The notes under the pieces were generated by a model. It was not told the DNA's origin. It was given only the letters and a program-made list of their open reading frames with translations, and ran no database searches. DNA of 64,000 nucleotides from Geothermovivens sp964644845 (GTDB taxonomy: Bacteria > Zhuqueibacterota > Zhuqueibacteria > Oleimicrobiales > Geothermoviventaceae), in contig CAZXXS010000109.1 in assembly GCA_964644845.1 (NCBI GenBank), positions 15,753 through 79,752 of the forward strand. The letters are read 5' to 3'. The position numbers and the translations under genes are program-made. Positions 63,429-64,000 of the stretch are shown in pieces. Each line of letters starts with the position of its first letter. Within the stretch, counting starts at the first letter, position 1.

Positions 63429-64000
63429 AAGACCGCGTCAGAATGGTGTCGCAAATTGAGCTGCCCGACAGCTCCGGTAAAGCTTCTGCGCAGCCGCCCC
63501 GTGGGAGGGTCAGGCACGTCATTCACCAAGCCTGTGGGCACTGATACCTGAGATAAAAGGCGTGCGAAACGTACAGGATTCCAGAGAGACAGGCGCACCT
63601 CGGCAGTGTGCAAATGGGTACGGTGGAGAGCCAGCGTGGCTGACTTGGACTGCTTCAACGAGTCTGACGTTGTGCGTACGATGCGCCAGACGGGAGAAAG
63701 GAACTCGGAAGTCTCCGATCGTCGCCAGGCCGTCCAGGAATTGAATTCCCGGGCTGTGTCAGGCGTAGCCCCACTAAGGCGGGTTCGAAATTCAACCGGT
63801 TTTCACCTGAATTAGCTGGGGATTGCCAGTCCCCGGCGGAAACGCGGGCCGGTGTTTGAGTTTCTGCCTTGACCTCGAAGCGGTTGTACCGGAAAGAGGC
63901 GAGCCCCCGCGAGGCGTTCTCCAGTTTCCACGGAAAGATGGGGGAATCCGTGATGAGTCCACCTTGATCCGTAAAAGTCCTTGCATGTGGCTGCGGGAGT
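63429..64000. other. Gene-poor right end
   Basis: 572 bases to the window edge. A GGGGA/TCCCC hairpin lies near 63819-63835. The minus strand is open in one frame from the edge down to a TGA at 63655. Its first 45 residues (SFRYNRFEVKAETQTPARV and neighbours) look like a beta domain such as that ending YfhO-type proteins, but the rest does not. It could be the end, or a decayed end, of a gene outside the window. Confidence 0.35.

Noticed and set aside
63655..64000. Partial minus-strand coding region entering from the right edge
   Set aside because: Only the first part looks protein-like; the lower half is arginine- and proline-rich without features, so it is kept as a note in the spacer entry.

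Overview
The window looks like chromosome from a Gram-negative, motile, free-living bacterium, probably of the FCB superphylum (a KSB1-, Calditrichota- or Latescibacterota-like lineage). The Gram-negative cell plan is shown by a TonB-dependent receptor, lipoproteins, a SurA/PpiC-type isomerase and a barrel protein resembling PorV/UPF0164. The phylum is an inference from the mix of DUF4846, a bacterial archaemetzincin, PorV-TPR and TPR-TonB architectures. There are no rRNA or tRNA genes, phage, insertion sequences or CRISPR arrays. About 76% of the window is coding. The rest is long gene-free spacers, one of which holds a decayed CBS-domain gene. Non-ATG starts are frequent, TTG especially, often behind a good Shine-Dalgarno.

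Layout. 1-4.3 kb: the start of a Tat-type sulfatase (edge-truncated), a DUF4846 protein, a barrel-like envelope protein and two small membrane proteins. 4.9-11 kb (minus strand): a YncE-propeller/phosphoesterase lipoprotein, aerobic glycerol-3-phosphate dehydrogenase and a NagD-type HAD phosphatase. 11.6-14.8 kb: a DUF4332 helix-hairpin-helix protein and a HerA-like ATPase. 15.3-18.9 kb: an operon of a histidine kinase with two c-type heme motifs in its periplasmic domain, a sigma-54 activator and an archaemetzincin, followed by a heptamer tandem repeat. 19.2-26.7 kb: a metallophosphoesterase, a large secreted glycosidase-like protein and two paralogous lipoproteins, the second with a near-consensus sigma-54 promoter. 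26.7-30.5 kb (minus): PpiC-type isomerase, the CBS pseudogene and a divergent KamA-family radical SAM enzyme behind a near-consensus sigma-70 promoter and a highly structured leader.

31-45 kb (plus): dipeptide epimerase and PBP4-type peptidase (murein recycling and trimming), a class III nucleotide cyclase, PorV-TPR, a NusG-II/Gx-transporter pair, DUF1992, a sirtuin, a TPR-TonB lipoprotein and a CoA-binding protein. 46.5-54 kb: PyrK-PyrD, CdsA, MobB, a secreted MGH1-type glycosidase and MazG. 54.7-59.6 kb: a radical SAM protein, then nikR with an exact Geobacter-type NikR operator over its promoter, a TonB receptor, an ECF S-like membrane protein and a methyltransferase. This reads as a nickel- or metal-chelate-linked uptake cluster. 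60.3-63.4 kb: a YdjM-type membrane protein with a second sigma-54 promoter, and a PAS-containing chemoreceptor with a possible sigma-28 promoter.

The best leads are the kamA leader RNA and its atypical enzyme, the heme-kinase/sigma-54/archaemetzincin operon with sigma-54 promoters elsewhere in the window, and the NikR-linked uptake cluster.
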